Assembly (NCBI RefSeq): GCF_000964005.1
Contig: NZ_JXYP01000014.1
Span: forward strand, 124,001-188,000
Reading direction: 5' to 3'
Source: Williamsia herbipolensis
GTDB taxonomy: Bacteria; Actinomycetota; Actinomycetes; Mycobacteriales; Mycobacteriaceae
Length of the DNA: 64,000 bases
In this document: piece by piece, positions 1 to 8,875 of the stretch
Numbering within the stretch: the first letter of the stretch is position 1
How the letters are laid out: the number at the start of each line of letters is the position of its first letter
The notes under the pieces: generated by a model
Seen by the model: only the letters and a program-made list of their open reading frames with translations
Database searches by the model: none
Told to the model about the DNA's origin: nothing
Program-made: the position numbers and the translations under genes

Positions 1-1
1 C

Positions 2-727
2 ATCGCGATCACCACCGTGCTGCTGCTGTTCATGCTGACCGGCTCGATCCTGCTGCCGCTCAAAGCGCTGGTGCTCAACGTGCTCTCGCTGAGCGCGACC
101 TTCGGCGCGATGGTGTGGATCTTCCAGGACGGTCACCTCGGTGGGCTCGGGACGACGGTCACCGGGACCCTCGCGGCGACGATGCCGGTCGTGATGTTCT
201 GCATCGCCTTCGGACTCTCGATGGACTACGAGGTGTTCCTGCTGTCGCGGATACGCGAGGAGTGGCTGCGCACAGGCCGCGCCACCCGGGTCGACAGCGA
301 GACCGCGGTCGCCTACGGACTGGCCCGCACCGGCCGGGTCGTCACCGCGGCGGCGGTGTTGATGGCGATCGTGTTCGCGGGCATCGTCGCGTCGCAGGTG
401 TCGTTCATGCGCATGTTCGGGCTCGGGTTGATGATCGCCGTCCTCGTCGACGCGACACTCGTCCGCATGCTGCTGCTGCCGGCCATCATGAAGCTCGCGG
501 GGCGGGCGAACTGGTGGGCACCGGCGCCTCTGCGTCGACTGCACGACCGCTTCGGACTCGCCGAACCCGGCCTCCCCGCCCCGCCGCGCCCGCCGGGGGA
601 GACCGACGACTCGGCACCGCGTCGCGGGGGCATCACCAGGTCCCCGGCCCGCCCGCCTGTCGCCCGGGGCGCGCGGACGCGGGTGTCGTCGACACGGCTT
701 TCTGCGACAAAGGTCAAGAGGAAGTAA
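2..727 (+). CDS. MmpL/RND-family transporter, C-terminal part (5' end outside window)
   Basis: The reading frame is open from the window edge, so only about the last 240 residues are present. They form the C-terminal membrane half of an RND/MMPL exporter. Hydrophobic helices run through roughly residues 1-165 of the fragment. The characteristic loop FGLSMDYEVFLLSRIREE is followed by an Arg/Thr-rich linker and paired helices ending in VDATLVRMLLLPAIM. A Pro/Arg-rich cytoplasmic tail closes the protein before the TAA stop. MmpL proteins export lipids or siderophores across the inner membrane, driven by the proton gradient. The substrate cannot be read from this part. No partner gene such as mmpS is visible downstream. 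Confidence 0.9.
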   Translation: MAITTVLLLFMLTGSILLPLKALVLNVLSLSATFGAMVWIFQDGHLGGLGTTVTGTLAATMPVVMFCIAFGLSMDYEVFLLSRIREEWLRTGRATRVDSETAVAYGLARTGRVVTAAAVLMAIVFAGIVASQVSFMRMFGLGLMIAVLVDATLVRMLLLPAIMKLAGRANWWAPAPLRRLHDRFGLAEPGLPAPPRPPGETDDSAPRRGGITRSPARPPVARGARTRVSSTRLSATKVKRK

Positions 728-830
728 AGTCGAACCGGAACTCACCGACGACCTCGGTCGTTGAACGGGTAATCGCTCGACCAGTCGGTCACGGGCGAGG
801 AGATCACAGACGAATCGAAGGGACCAGACG

Positions 831-1700
831 GTGCGAGAAAGTAGCAATCCGGTGATGCGGGGTGTCCTCCGCGACAACCAGAAGGCGGGTGGCTATGCCG
901 GGTTCGGAACCGGGATGGCCGGTGCCGGCCAAGGAGCCGTGTTCGGCCAGACCGGACAGCCCCAGCAGGTCGATCCCTACGCCCGCCCCGGGCAGCCGGT
1001 CGGCTCCCGCTCACTGACCATCGACGACGTCGTCACCAAGACCGCCAGCACCCTCGGCGTCCTGATCGTGTCGGCGATCATCTCCTACTTCCTCGTGCAC
1101 CAGAACGAGGGCCTGGCGATGCCGCTGCTGCTGATCGGCGCGCTCGGCGGACTCGCGCTCGTCCTGGTCGCGACGTTCGGTCGCAAGCAGGACAACCCGG
1201 CCATCGTGCTCTCCTACGCGGTGCTCGAGGGCCTGTTCGTCGGCGCGATCTCGTTCGTGTTCGCCAACTACGCGGTCAGCGGCATCTCCGCCGGAGTGCT
1301 CATCGGGCAGGCCGTCCTCGGCACGTTCGGTGTCTTCGCGGGCATGCTCGTCGTCTACAAGACGGGCGCCATCCGCGTCACCCCTCGCTTCACCCGCATG
1401 CTGTTCGCCGCGATGATGGGCGTCATCGTCCTCATCCTCGGCAACCTGGTCGTCGGCTTCTTCAACGGCGGCTCGGGCCTGGGCCTGTACGACGGTGGCC
1501 CGCTGGCCATCATCTTCTCGCTGGTCTGCATCGGCCTGGCGGCGTTCAGCTTCCTCGTCGACTTCGACTCCGCCGACCGCCTCATCCGCGCCGGCGCACC
1601 GGAGAAGGCGGCCTGGGGCATCGCCCTCGGCCTCACCGTCACCCTGGTGTGGCTGTACGTCGAGATCCTGCGACTGCTCAGCTACTTCAACTCCGACTAG
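831..1700 (+). CDS. Bax inhibitor-1/YccA family membrane protein
   Basis: This 289-residue protein has a soluble N-terminal stretch of about 55 residues rich in Gly, Gln and Pro. Seven hydrophobic segments follow. The C-terminal block DFDSADRLIRAGAPEKAAWG followed by a last helix (LTVTLVWLYVEILRLL) is typical of the actinobacterial BI-1/YccA (TMBIM) family. Family members are proposed pH-sensitive calcium leak channels or membrane stress proteins; the role in actinobacteria is not established. The GTG start at 831 has GAAGGGA about 10 nt upstream. The gene is monocistronic and ends in a shared hairpin facing the convergent thiolase gene. Confidence 0.9.
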   Translation: MRESSNPVMRGVLRDNQKAGGYAGFGTGMAGAGQGAVFGQTGQPQQVDPYARPGQPVGSRSLTIDDVVTKTASTLGVLIVSAIISYFLVHQNEGLAMPLLLIGALGGLALVLVATFGRKQDNPAIVLSYAVLEGLFVGAISFVFANYAVSGISAGVLIGQAVLGTFGVFAGMLVVYKTGAIRVTPRFTRMLFAAMMGVIVLILGNLVVGFFNGGSGLGLYDGGPLAIIFSLVCIGLAAFSFLVDFDSADRLIRAGAPEKAAWGIALGLTVTLVWLYVEILRLLSYFNSD

Positions 1701-1710
1701 TCACCCGATG

Positions 1711-1759
1711 ACGCAGAGAACCCCGCACCTCCTCGAAGGGGGTGCGGGGTTCTCTGCGT
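1711..1759. terminator. Bidirectional hairpin terminator
   Basis: A perfect 19-bp inverted repeat (1711-1729 with 1741-1759) encloses an 11-nt loop. It lies between the stop codons of the convergent BI-1 and thiolase genes. No long T run follows, as is usual in high-GC actinobacteria. Confidence 0.9.
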
Positions 1760-1775
1760 TGCGGGAGAGGTGCGC

Positions 1776-2996
1776 TCAGCTGAGGCGCTCGAGCACCATC
1801 GCCATACCCTGACCGCCACCGACACACATCGACTCGATGCCGAAGGTCTTGTCGTGGGTGGTGAGGTTGTTGAGCAGCGTGGTGGTGATCCGCGCACCGG
1901 TCATGCCGAACGGGTGACCGAGGGCGATCGCACCGCCGGACACGTTCAGCTTGTCGTGGTCGATGCCGAGCTCGGCGGCCGAACCGAGCACCTGGACGGC
2001 GAACGCCTCGTTGATCTCGACGAGGTCGATGTCGGAGATCGTCATCCCGGTGTTCTTGAGCACCTTGCGGATCGCCTCGATCGGACCGAGACCCATGATC
2101 TCCGGCGACAGGCCGGTCGCCGCGGTCGCGACCACGCGCGCCAGCGGGGTGAGGCCGAGTTCCTTGGCCTTGGTGTCGCTCATGATGACCAGCGCCGCGG
2201 CGCCGTCGTTGAGCGGACACGCGTTGCCGGCGGTGATGGTGCCGTCGGGACGGAACACCGGCTTGAGCTGCGACACCTTCTCGTAGGTGGTGCCGGCGCG
2301 CGGACCGTCGTCGGTGGAGACCACGGTGCCGTCGGGCAGGGTCACCGGATCGATCTCGCGCTCGAAGAAGCCCGACTTGATGGCCTCCTCAGCGCGGTTC
2401 TGGCTGAGCACACCCCAGCGGTCCTGGTCCTCACGCGAGATGCCGGTCATGGAGGCGACGTTCTCGGCGGTCTGGCCCATCGGGATGTAGACGTCGGGGA
2501 TGAGGCCCGAGCCGCGCGGATCGGTCCATGCGGGGGCGCCGCCCTGTGCGGTCTTGTCGGTGCGGGCCATGGCCTCGTCGAACAGCGGGTTCTTGCTGTC
2601 GGGCCAGCCGTCGGCGCTGCCCACGGCGAAACTGGAGACGCTCTCCACGCCGCCGGAGATGAAGACGTCGCCCTCGCCGGCCTTGATGGCGTGCAGCGCC
2701 ATACGGGTGGTCTGCAGCGACGACGAGCAGTAGCGGTTGACCGTCACGCCGGGGACGTGATCGAGGCCGAGCTCCACGGCGACGACACGGGCGATGTTGA
2801 AGCCGCCCTGTCCGCCCGGCTGGCCGATGCCGAGGTGGATGTCCTCGATGTCGGCACGGTCGAGTGCGGGCACCTTGTCGAGTGCGACCTGCACCATCTG
2901 GCGGGCCAGTTCATCGGGGCGGAGATCCTTCAACGAGCCCTTGCCGGCTCGGCCGATGGGCGAGCGCGCAGTGGAGACGATGACGGCTTCGGGCAT
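1776..2996 (-). CDS. Acetyl-CoA C-acyltransferase (thiolase)
   Basis: This 406-residue protein is a full-length thiolase, which cleaves 3-ketoacyl-CoA or condenses two acyl-CoAs. The acyl-accepting cysteine lies in VNRYCSSSLQ (Cys90). The catalytic His is in ALGHPFG (His361) and the second Cys in SMCVGGGQG (Cys391). The ATG at 2996 has a GAGGAG ribosome site about 8 nt ahead. By position it corresponds to the Rv1074c (fadA3) locus of M. tuberculosis, next to an SGNH hydrolase and cbs. The sequence does not decide between a fatty-acid beta-oxidation role and a biosynthetic one; the lone gene context favours degradation. Confidence 0.93.
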   Translation of the reverse strand: MPEAVIVSTARSPIGRAGKGSLKDLRPDELARQMVQVALDKVPALDRADIEDIHLGIGQPGGQGGFNIARVVAVELGLDHVPGVTVNRYCSSSLQTTRMALHAIKAGEGDVFISGGVESVSSFAVGSADGWPDSKNPLFDEAMARTDKTAQGGAPAWTDPRGSGLIPDVYIPMGQTAENVASMTGISREDQDRWGVLSQNRAEEAIKSGFFEREIDPVTLPDGTVVSTDDGPRAGTTYEKVSQLKPVFRPDGTITAGNACPLNDGAAALVIMSDTKAKELGLTPLARVVATAATGLSPEIMGLGPIEAIRKVLKNTGMTISDIDLVEINEAFAVQVLGSAAELGIDHDKLNVSGGAIALGHPFGMTGARITTTLLNNLTTHDKTFGIESMCVGGGQGMAMVLERLS

Positions 2997-3071
2997 GACG
3001 AGGCTCCTCAGGAGTTCGTGGGTGATGCGTGGGCCAATCGGACGTTACGCCATCACCGTCACGCGACCGAC

Positions 3072-4037
3072 CTAGCGCTCGGCCAACGCGACCTCGGCCC
3101 GCCTGCGGCGCAGTCTGACCGGCCATCCGAGGCGCCGGCGCACACGCACCACCAGCCGATTGTTCTCGGCGAACTCCGAGACCTCGGGCGGGTCCGGCAG
3201 AGGTCCTGCGCCCCACTCGCCGATCGCGGCGAGCACCTCGGGGAGCATCGTCTGCGCGGCGAGCAGATACCCCGCCGCCGACGGGTGGTAGTTGTCGGCG
3301 GAGAACATCCGCTCGGGGGCGGCGAGGAACTCCTTGGCCAACAGATCGGCCAGGGGGACCGGGCGTCCGCCGGCGGCGCGCACCTCGTGCTCCTGGGCGG
3401 CGGCGAGCCGGAAACCCCACTGCCGCAGCACCGATCGCAGTGGCTGGGGGATCGCGGTGACCGCCCCGAGGTCGGGGCACGTGCCCACGATGACGTGCGC
3501 GTCGACCTCCCGGAGCCTCCGGACCGCCGACCCGAGCCGCCGCGCCGCGGGGCCGGGGCGGTTGCGGGCGGTGATGTCGTTGGCGCCGACGAGGATCACC
3601 GCGACGTCGGGTGGGGCGCCGGCGATGAGCATCGCGTCGACCTGTCCGGACAACCCGCGCGAGGTGGCACCCACGATCGCCTTCGTGCTCAACCGCACGG
3701 AGAGCCCGCTCTCGCGACACAGCATCCGGGTCAGCGCCACCCCCGGTGTCTCGTCGGCGACGTCGGCACCGAGACCCGCGGCGGTCGAGTCGCCGAACAC
3801 CATCAGGTGCAGGTCGAACTCGCTGCGCGGGGTGATGCGTTCGGGACCGGATCCGTCGGGGAGATAGAGGCCGTCACCGTTGGGGGCGTTGTCGGTGCGG
3901 TGGGGGATCACCTCGCGTGCGGTGCGCGCCTGACCGGTGAGGAACGAGTACACCGCCCACCCGGCGCCGGCACTGCCCGCCGTCGCCGCCACCGTCGCGG
4001 TGACATCGCGGACCACTCGCCGCCGGGTTGCAGGCAC
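3072..4037 (-). CDS. Membrane-anchored SGNH/GDSL hydrolase (Rv1075c-like)
   Basis: An SGNH-type esterase of 321 residues from the chosen start. Block I is MVFGDSTAAGLGAD (nucleophile Ser84), block III contains ILVGANDIT, and the Asp/His pair is in SADNYHPSAAGY. A basic segment (TRRRVVRD) followed by a hydrophobic stretch near residues 10-35 suggests an N-terminal membrane anchor with the enzyme outside the cell. The GTG at 4037 is preferred because a -10 box TACGCT (4044-4049) ends 6 nt before it, predicting a leaderless mRNA. An upstream start at 4106 or 4118 would add about 25 residues and almost touch cbs. The position matches Rv1075c in M. tuberculosis. Confidence 0.88.
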   Translation of the reverse strand: MPATRRRVVRDVTATVAATAGSAGAGWAVYSFLTGQARTAREVIPHRTDNAPNGDGLYLPDGSGPERITPRSEFDLHLMVFGDSTAAGLGADVADETPGVALTRMLCRESGLSVRLSTKAIVGATSRGLSGQVDAMLIAGAPPDVAVILVGANDITARNRPGPAARRLGSAVRRLREVDAHVIVGTCPDLGAVTAIPQPLRSVLRQWGFRLAAAQEHEVRAAGGRPVPLADLLAKEFLAAPERMFSADNYHPSAAGYLLAAQTMLPEVLAAIGEWGAGPLPDPPEVSEFAENNRLVVRVRRRLGWPVRLRRRRAEVALAER

Positions 4038-4147
4038 GGGTTCAGCGTATCGGCTCGGACCGGTCGAACCGGCGCGAAGGCCGAGGGCTCGCCGGGTCGA
4101 GGGCATCGCCTGCGACACCTCGCGCGCGGGTCTGGAACGATGGACGC

Positions 4148-5554
4148 ATGCGCATCGCCAATCACGTCGTCGACCTGGTCGGCGGCACCCCGCTGGTCAA
4201 GGTGAACTCGGTCGTCAGCCCCGGATCGGGGCTGGTGGCGGCCAAGGTCGAGTACCTCAACCCCGGTGGATCCTCCAAGGACCGCATCGCGGTCAAGATG
4301 GTCGACGCCGCCGAGGCGTCCGGGGAGCTCAAGCCCGGCGGCACGATCGTCGAGCCCACGTCGGGCAACACCGGCGTCGGCCTGGCCCTCGTCGCCCAGC
4401 AGCGCGGGTACCACTGCGTGTTCGTGTGCCCCGACAAGGTCGGCGAGGACAAGCGCAACGTGCTCAAGGCCTACGGCGCCGAGGTCGTCGTGTGCCCGAC
4501 CGCGGTCGCCCCGGAGGATCCGGGCAGCTATTACAGCGTCTCCGACCGGCTGGTCCGCGAGATCGACGGCGCGTGGAAGCCGAACCAGTACGCCAACCCC
4601 GCCGGCCCGCAGAGCCACTACGAGACCACCGGTCCCGAGATCTGGGCCGACACCGAGGGCAAGATCACCCACTTCGTCGCGGGTGTCGGCACCGGCGGCA
4701 CCATCACCGGTACCGGCCGCTACCTCAAGGAGGTGTCCGACGGTCGCGTGAAGATCATCGGCGCCGACCCGGAGGGTTCGGTCTACTCCGGTGGCACCGG
4801 TCGCCCCTACCTCGTCGAGGGTGTCGGCGAGGATTTCTGGCCCAGTGCCTACGACCCGTCGATCCCCGACGAGATCATCGCCGTCTCCGACGCCGACTCG
4901 TTCGACATGACCCGACGTCTGGCCCGCGAGGAGGGCCTGCTGGTCGGTGGTTCCTGCGGCATGGCGATGGTCGCGGCCCTCAAGGTGGCCGAGCGTGAGG
5001 GCCCCGACGCGATCGTCGTCGTCCTGCTGCCCGACGGCGGCCGCGGCTACATGGCGAAGATCTTCAACGACCGGTGGATGAGCAGCTACGGATTCCTGCG
5101 CACCCCGCTCGACGGCAAGGACAAGGGCGACCCGTCGGTCGGCGACGTGCTGCGCGGCAAGTCCGGCGCCCTGCCCGACTTCGTGCACACCCACCCCTCG
5201 GAGACCCTGCGCGACGCCATCGAGATCCTGCGCGAGTTCGAGGTGTCGCAGATGCCCGTCGTCGGTGCCGAGCCGCCCATCATGGCGGGCGAGGTCGCCG
5301 GTGCGGTCACCGAACGTGAACTGCTCTCCGCGGTGTTCGAGGGCCGCGCGAGCCTCGCAGACCCGGTCTCGGCCCACATGGGTGAGCCGTTCCCGCTGAT
5401 CGGCGCCGGCGAGCCGGTGTCGGCGGCCACCAAGGCCCTGAGCGAATCCGACGCGCTGATGGTCGTCGAGGACGGCAAGCCGATCGGCGTCATCACCCGT
5501 CACGACCTGCTGGCCTTCGTCAGCTCCTCACCCCGGATCGGAGCATCGTCATGA
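4148..5554 (+). CDS. cbs: Cystathionine beta-synthase
   Basis: This 468-residue enzyme condenses serine with homocysteine to cystathionine, the first step of reverse transsulfuration. The N-terminal two thirds is a fold-type II PLP domain with the Schiff-base lysine in NPGGSSKDR (Lys44) and the phosphate loop SGNTGVG. A pair of CBS domains fills about residues 340-468. There is no N-terminal heme domain, as in other bacterial enzymes. The ATG at 4148 gives MRIANHVVDLVGGTPLVKV, the normal family start; an in-frame upstream extension exists but has no family similarity. The stop overlaps the metB start as ATGA, so the two genes are translationally coupled. Confidence 0.95.
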   Translation: MRIANHVVDLVGGTPLVKVNSVVSPGSGLVAAKVEYLNPGGSSKDRIAVKMVDAAEASGELKPGGTIVEPTSGNTGVGLALVAQQRGYHCVFVCPDKVGEDKRNVLKAYGAEVVVCPTAVAPEDPGSYYSVSDRLVREIDGAWKPNQYANPAGPQSHYETTGPEIWADTEGKITHFVAGVGTGGTITGTGRYLKEVSDGRVKIIGADPEGSVYSGGTGRPYLVEGVGEDFWPSAYDPSIPDEIIAVSDADSFDMTRRLAREEGLLVGGSCGMAMVAALKVAEREGPDAIVVVLLPDGGRGYMAKIFNDRWMSSYGFLRTPLDGKDKGDPSVGDVLRGKSGALPDFVHTHPSETLRDAIEILREFEVSQMPVVGAEPPIMAGEVAGAVTERELLSAVFEGRASLADPVSAHMGEPFPLIGAGEPVSAATKALSESDALMVVEDGKPIGVITRHDLLAFVSSSPRIGASS

Positions 5555-6723
5555 GTGAACAGCGCAGTCGTGTCGACGCGAGTCGGTGGCAGGGCTTCGG
5601 TACCAAGGCGATCCACGCCGGGTACGAACCCGACCCGCTGACCGGCGCGGTCAACCCCCCGATCTACGCCAGCTCCACCTTCGCCCAGGACGGCGTCGGC
5701 GGGATGCGCGGGGGCTTCGAGTACGCGCGTACCGGCAATCCCACCCGACAGGCCCTCGAAGGCAACCTCGCGGCGATCGAGAGCGGTTCGTACGGACGGG
5801 GATTCGCCTCCGGTATGGCGGCGACCGACGCGCTGCTGCGCGCCACGCTGCGCCCCGGTGATCACCTGGTGATCCCGCACGATGCCTACGGCGGCACGTT
5901 CCGACTGATCGACAAGGTGTTCACCCAGTGGGGGATCAGCTACTCGGTCGCCCCGGTCTCCGACATCGACGCGGTGCGTGCGGCCATCACCCCGGCGACC
6001 AAGCTCGTGTGGGTCGAGACGCCCACCAACCCTCTGCTCAACATCGGTGACATCGAGGCACTCTCGGGTGTCGCCCACTCCGCCGGCGCCAAGCTCGTCG
6101 TCGACAACACCTTCGCCTCGCCGTATCTGCAGCAGCCGTTGACGCTCGGGGCCGACGTGGTGCTGCACTCGACGACCAAGTACCTCGGCGGGCATTCCGA
6201 CGTCGTCGGTGGCGCACTGGTCACCGACGACGAGCAGCTCGACACCGATCTGGCGTTCCTGCAGAACGGTGCCGGCGCGGTCCCCGGACCGTTCGACGCC
6301 TATCTGACGATGCGCGGCATCAAGACCCTCGCGGTGCGTATGGACCGGCACAGCGACAACGCCGAGAAGATCGTCGAGTACCTGCAATCGCATCCCAAGA
6401 TCGAGAAGGTGCTCTACCCGGGCCTCGAGTCGCATCCGAACCACGCCGTCGCGGCGCGGCAGATGAAGCGCTTCGGCGGCATGATCTCGGTGCTCGTCGC
6501 GGGCGGAGCCCCGGCGGCGCAGGAGTTCTGTGCCCGCACCGAGGTGTTCACACTCGCCGAGTCGCTGGGCGGCATCGAGTCGTTGATCGAGCACCCGGCG
6601 GCCATGACGCACGCCTCCACCGAGGGCTCCCTGCTCGAGGTCCCCGCCAACCTCGTCCGCCTGTCGGTGGGCATCGAGGACATCGCCGACCTCCTCGGCG
6701 ACGTGGAGAACGCGCTGAGCTGA
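5551..6723 (+). CDS. metB: Cystathionine gamma-synthase
   Basis: A fold-type I PLP enzyme of 390 residues in the Cys/Met metabolism family. Visible motifs are EYARTGNPTR, the FASGMAATDA phosphate-binding loop, VVDNTFASPYLQQP, and the PLP lysine in VLHSTTKYLGGHSD (Lys210). It joins cysteine to activated homoserine to make cystathionine. Family members in actinobacteria can also act as a cystathionine gamma-lyase. Coupling to cbs by a 4-nt overlap suggests the pair moves sulfur between homocysteine and cysteine. The arrangement matches Rv1077-Rv1079 except that nothing lies between the two genes. Confidence 0.95.
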   Translation: MSEQRSRVDASRWQGFGTKAIHAGYEPDPLTGAVNPPIYASSTFAQDGVGGMRGGFEYARTGNPTRQALEGNLAAIESGSYGRGFASGMAATDALLRATLRPGDHLVIPHDAYGGTFRLIDKVFTQWGISYSVAPVSDIDAVRAAITPATKLVWVETPTNPLLNIGDIEALSGVAHSAGAKLVVDNTFASPYLQQPLTLGADVVLHSTTKYLGGHSDVVGGALVTDDEQLDTDLAFLQNGAGAVPGPFDAYLTMRGIKTLAVRMDRHSDNAEKIVEYLQSHPKIEKVLYPGLESHPNHAVAARQMKRFGGMISVLVAGGAPAAQEFCARTEVFTLAESLGGIESLIEHPAAMTHASTEGSLLEVPANLVRLSVGIEDIADLLGDVENALS

Positions 6724-6762
6724 GCGAGGCGCGCGACCGATACGGGGTCTACCGTCGGATCC

Positions 6763-7962
6763 ATGGTGATCACCTCTGCGCAGATCGACGAGGTGGTGGC
6801 GATGTTGGCGCCGGTGATGCGCCGGACGCCGATGGTGGCGTCCCGCGCACTGTCGGACATGTGCGGTGCGGACGTGTGGCTGAAGTGCGAGAACCTGCAG
6901 CGCACAGGGTCGTTCAAGCCCCGAGGGGCCTATCGGCGCATCGCCGGACTCACCGACGCCGAACGTGCGCGAGGAGTCGTCGCGGCGAGTGCGGGCAACC
7001 ACGCTCAAGGTGTGGTGTGGTCGGCCACGACGCTGGGCATCACCTCGCGGGTGTACATGCCCACGGGCGCATCGTTGCCGAAGGTGACCGCGACCCGTGC
7101 CTACGGCGCGGAGGTGGTGCTCGAGGGCGAGATCATCGACGAGAGTCTCGTTGCCGCACAGGCGTTCTCCGAAGAGACCGGCGCCGTGCTGATCCACCCG
7201 TTCGATCACGCCGACATCGTCGCCGGCCAGGCGACGGTCGGGGTGGAGATCGCCGAGCAGATGCCCGACGTCGGCACCGTGGTGGTGCCGCTGGGTGGAG
7301 GTGGGCTGCTCGCCGGGGTGGCTGCGGCCATCAAATCAGTACGTCCGCAGACGCGTGTCGTGGGCGTGCAGGCGGCGGCGGCCGCGGCCTGGCCCGGCTC
7401 GATCGCCGCGGGTACGCCGACCCGGGTGGCCGAGATGAACACGATGGCCGACGGCATCGCAGTGGCGATGCCGGGCGCGGTCACGTTCGCCCATGTCGAC
7501 GAGCTCGTCGACGAGATCGTGACCGTCGGTGAGGATCTCATCAGCCGCGCGGTCCTGCTGATGCTCGAGCGCGCGAAGTTGTTGGTCGAGCCCGGCGGCG
7601 CGGTGGCGGTGGCCGCCCTGATGGAGCCCGGTGCGCTGGCGCTACCCGGGCCGGTGTGCGCGGTGCTCTCCGGAGGCAACGTCGACCCGTTGTTGCTGTC
7701 GCACCTCACCACCCACGGTTTGCAGGCGGCGGGCCGGTACCTCACCGTCGCGGTGACGGTGCCCGACCGGCCGGGCGGCCTCGCGATGCTGCTGGAGACC
7801 CTGCGCGATTCCGGGGCGAGCGTGGTCGACGTCATCCATTCCCGCGTCGCGGGCGAACTGCGTCTCGGCGAGGTCCAGGTGACGGTCAGTCTCGAGACCC
7901 GCGGACCGGAACACCAGGCGATGGTGCGCGAGGCGCTGCGCTCGGCGGGGTTCTTCGACTGA
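6763..7962 (+). CDS. ilvA: Threonine ammonia-lyase with C-terminal ACT domain
   Basis: This 399-residue PLP enzyme deaminates threonine to 2-oxobutyrate, feeding isoleucine synthesis or threonine breakdown. The PLP lysine is in RTGSFKPRGAYRR (Lys52) and the glycine loop is VPLGGGGLLAGVA. One ACT domain starts near residue 325 (LTVAVTVPDRPGGLAMLL). This layout resembles the TdcB-like short enzymes with one ACT domain. An ACT domain usually binds an amino-acid effector. A -10 box TACCGT (6750-6755) lies 7 nt before the ATG, so a leaderless transcript is likely. The gene is not at this position in M. tuberculosis. Confidence 0.92.
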   Translation: MVITSAQIDEVVAMLAPVMRRTPMVASRALSDMCGADVWLKCENLQRTGSFKPRGAYRRIAGLTDAERARGVVAASAGNHAQGVVWSATTLGITSRVYMPTGASLPKVTATRAYGAEVVLEGEIIDESLVAAQAFSEETGAVLIHPFDHADIVAGQATVGVEIAEQMPDVGTVVVPLGGGGLLAGVAAAIKSVRPQTRVVGVQAAAAAAWPGSIAAGTPTRVAEMNTMADGIAVAMPGAVTFAHVDELVDEIVTVGEDLISRAVLLMLERAKLLVEPGGAVAVAALMEPGALALPGPVCAVLSGGNVDPLLLSHLTTHGLQAAGRYLTVAVTVPDRPGGLAMLLETLRDSGASVVDVIHSRVAGELRLGEVQVTVSLETRGPEHQAMVREALRSAGFFD

Positions 7963-8280
7963 TCAGGCCGCGAGGGCGACGGTGTGCTCCGCGGTGTCGT
8001 CGAGAGTTGCACGCATCGGGTCGATGACGAGGTCGAGGGGGCCGAAGCACGAGCGTGCCGTGACCATGAGAGCGTCGCGGGCCGCGGCGTCACCGTGGTC
8101 GCCGACCACGGCCGCGGCGCGGGCGGAACCATATCCGCGCACTGCGTCGAGCAACACCCCGACGTCGGTCCCGATCACCACCACGCGGCATCCGCGGCGC
8201 AGCATCAGCTGAGCCAGATCGACGGCCAGGTGGTCGGGTGTCGCGTCGGTGGGGACGAGGAGAAGCACTGTTGTGGTCAT
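7963..8280 (-). CDS. Small SDR-like Rossmann half-domain protein (copy 2)
   Basis: A 105-residue protein of unknown function that looks like the first half of a short-chain dehydrogenase. It has strand 1 (TTVLLLVPT), a helix, strand 2 (GCRVVVIGTDVGVLL), and a segment CFGPLDLVIDPM at the place where SDR enzymes carry FGxLDxLVNNAG. The glycine-rich TGxxxGxG nucleotide loop and the catalytic Tyr-x-x-x-Lys are absent. The gene directly downstream of its neighbour (8350-8697) encodes a paralogue with the same layout. Its stop codon abuts the ilvA stop with no intervening base. Cofactor binding is doubtful; a non-catalytic or heteromeric role is possible. Confidence 0.7.
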   Translation of the reverse strand: MTTTVLLLVPTDATPDHLAVDLAQLMLRRGCRVVVIGTDVGVLLDAVRGYGSARAAAVVGDHGDAAARDALMVTARSCFGPLDLVIDPMRATLDDTAEHTVALAA

Positions 8281-8349
8281 GTCCCCAGCACACCGGGCGA
8301 GTGTGAGGAAACTCTGTTGCCGTGATGAGGAGTCGGCAACGATGTGGTC

Positions 8350-8697
8350 TCACGCCGCCGCAGCGGACTCCCTGCCGCCGGCCACGACGTCGTCGGTGCG
8401 CCACGGGCCGACGGTGATGGCGCCACCCGGATCGGCGACGAGTGTTACCGGACCCAGGCGACGTCCGACGCGGGTGAGCATGTCGCCGACCATCGTGGGG
8501 TCGTCGAGATCAACGACCATCGCCGGCGCCGAGGTCCCGGCGACCAGATCGACGAGTCGGGTGATCCGCGGGCCGGCGACGGCGACATGGTGGCCGGCCT
8601 TGATCAGGTCGCGTGCCAGATCGGCGCCGGCGCGATCGGCCACGGCGACGACGATGACGTCGAGTGGGCCGGGGGATGTGATTCGTGCGGATGCCAT
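8350..8697 (-). CDS. Small SDR-like Rossmann half-domain protein (copy 1)
   Basis: A 115-residue paralogue of the product of 7963-8280. The shared pattern is a hydrophobic strand (LDVIVVAVAD), a helix with ADLARDLIKAGHHVAVAGP, an acidic stretch VVDLDDPTMVGDML, and LGPVTLVADPGG in place of the SDR NNAG strand. Neither the TGxxxGxG loop nor the Tyr-Lys pair is present. The ATG at 8697 is chosen because GAGAGGA lies about 9 nt ahead; an in-frame upstream codon lacks such a site. The two small genes are 69 nt apart in the same direction and were probably produced by tandem duplication. Confidence 0.72.
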   Translation of the reverse strand: MASARITSPGPLDVIVVAVADRAGADLARDLIKAGHHVAVAGPRITRLVDLVAGTSAPAMVVDLDDPTMVGDMLTRVGRRLGPVTLVADPGGAITVGPWRTDDVVAGGRESAAAA

Positions 8698-8830
8698 GTG
8701 TGCGTTCCTCTCGTGGGGGTTGTCGGTGCGCAACCCACGACACCCCACGAGCCTGTGCGGACGCTGCCCGTGCGCTGGGAGCCCGGCGGCAGTCGCCGGT
8801 CCGGGGTCAGGGGAGCGGGCCCTCCACGAC

Positions 8831-8862
8831 GACAGCCCGCGTCCAGGCGGACGCGGGCTGTC
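8831..8862. terminator. Hairpin terminator after greA
   Basis: A perfect 14-bp inverted repeat (8831-8844 with 8849-8862) with loop AGGC starts 13 nt after the greA stop on the minus strand. Confidence 0.85.
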
Positions 8863-8875
8863 AGGTCGATCGTGA

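Noticed and set aside
1770-4205. An 811-codon plus-strand frame over the thiolase and SGNH genes
   Set aside because: It mirrors two well-supported minus-strand genes and has composition typical of an antisense shadow.
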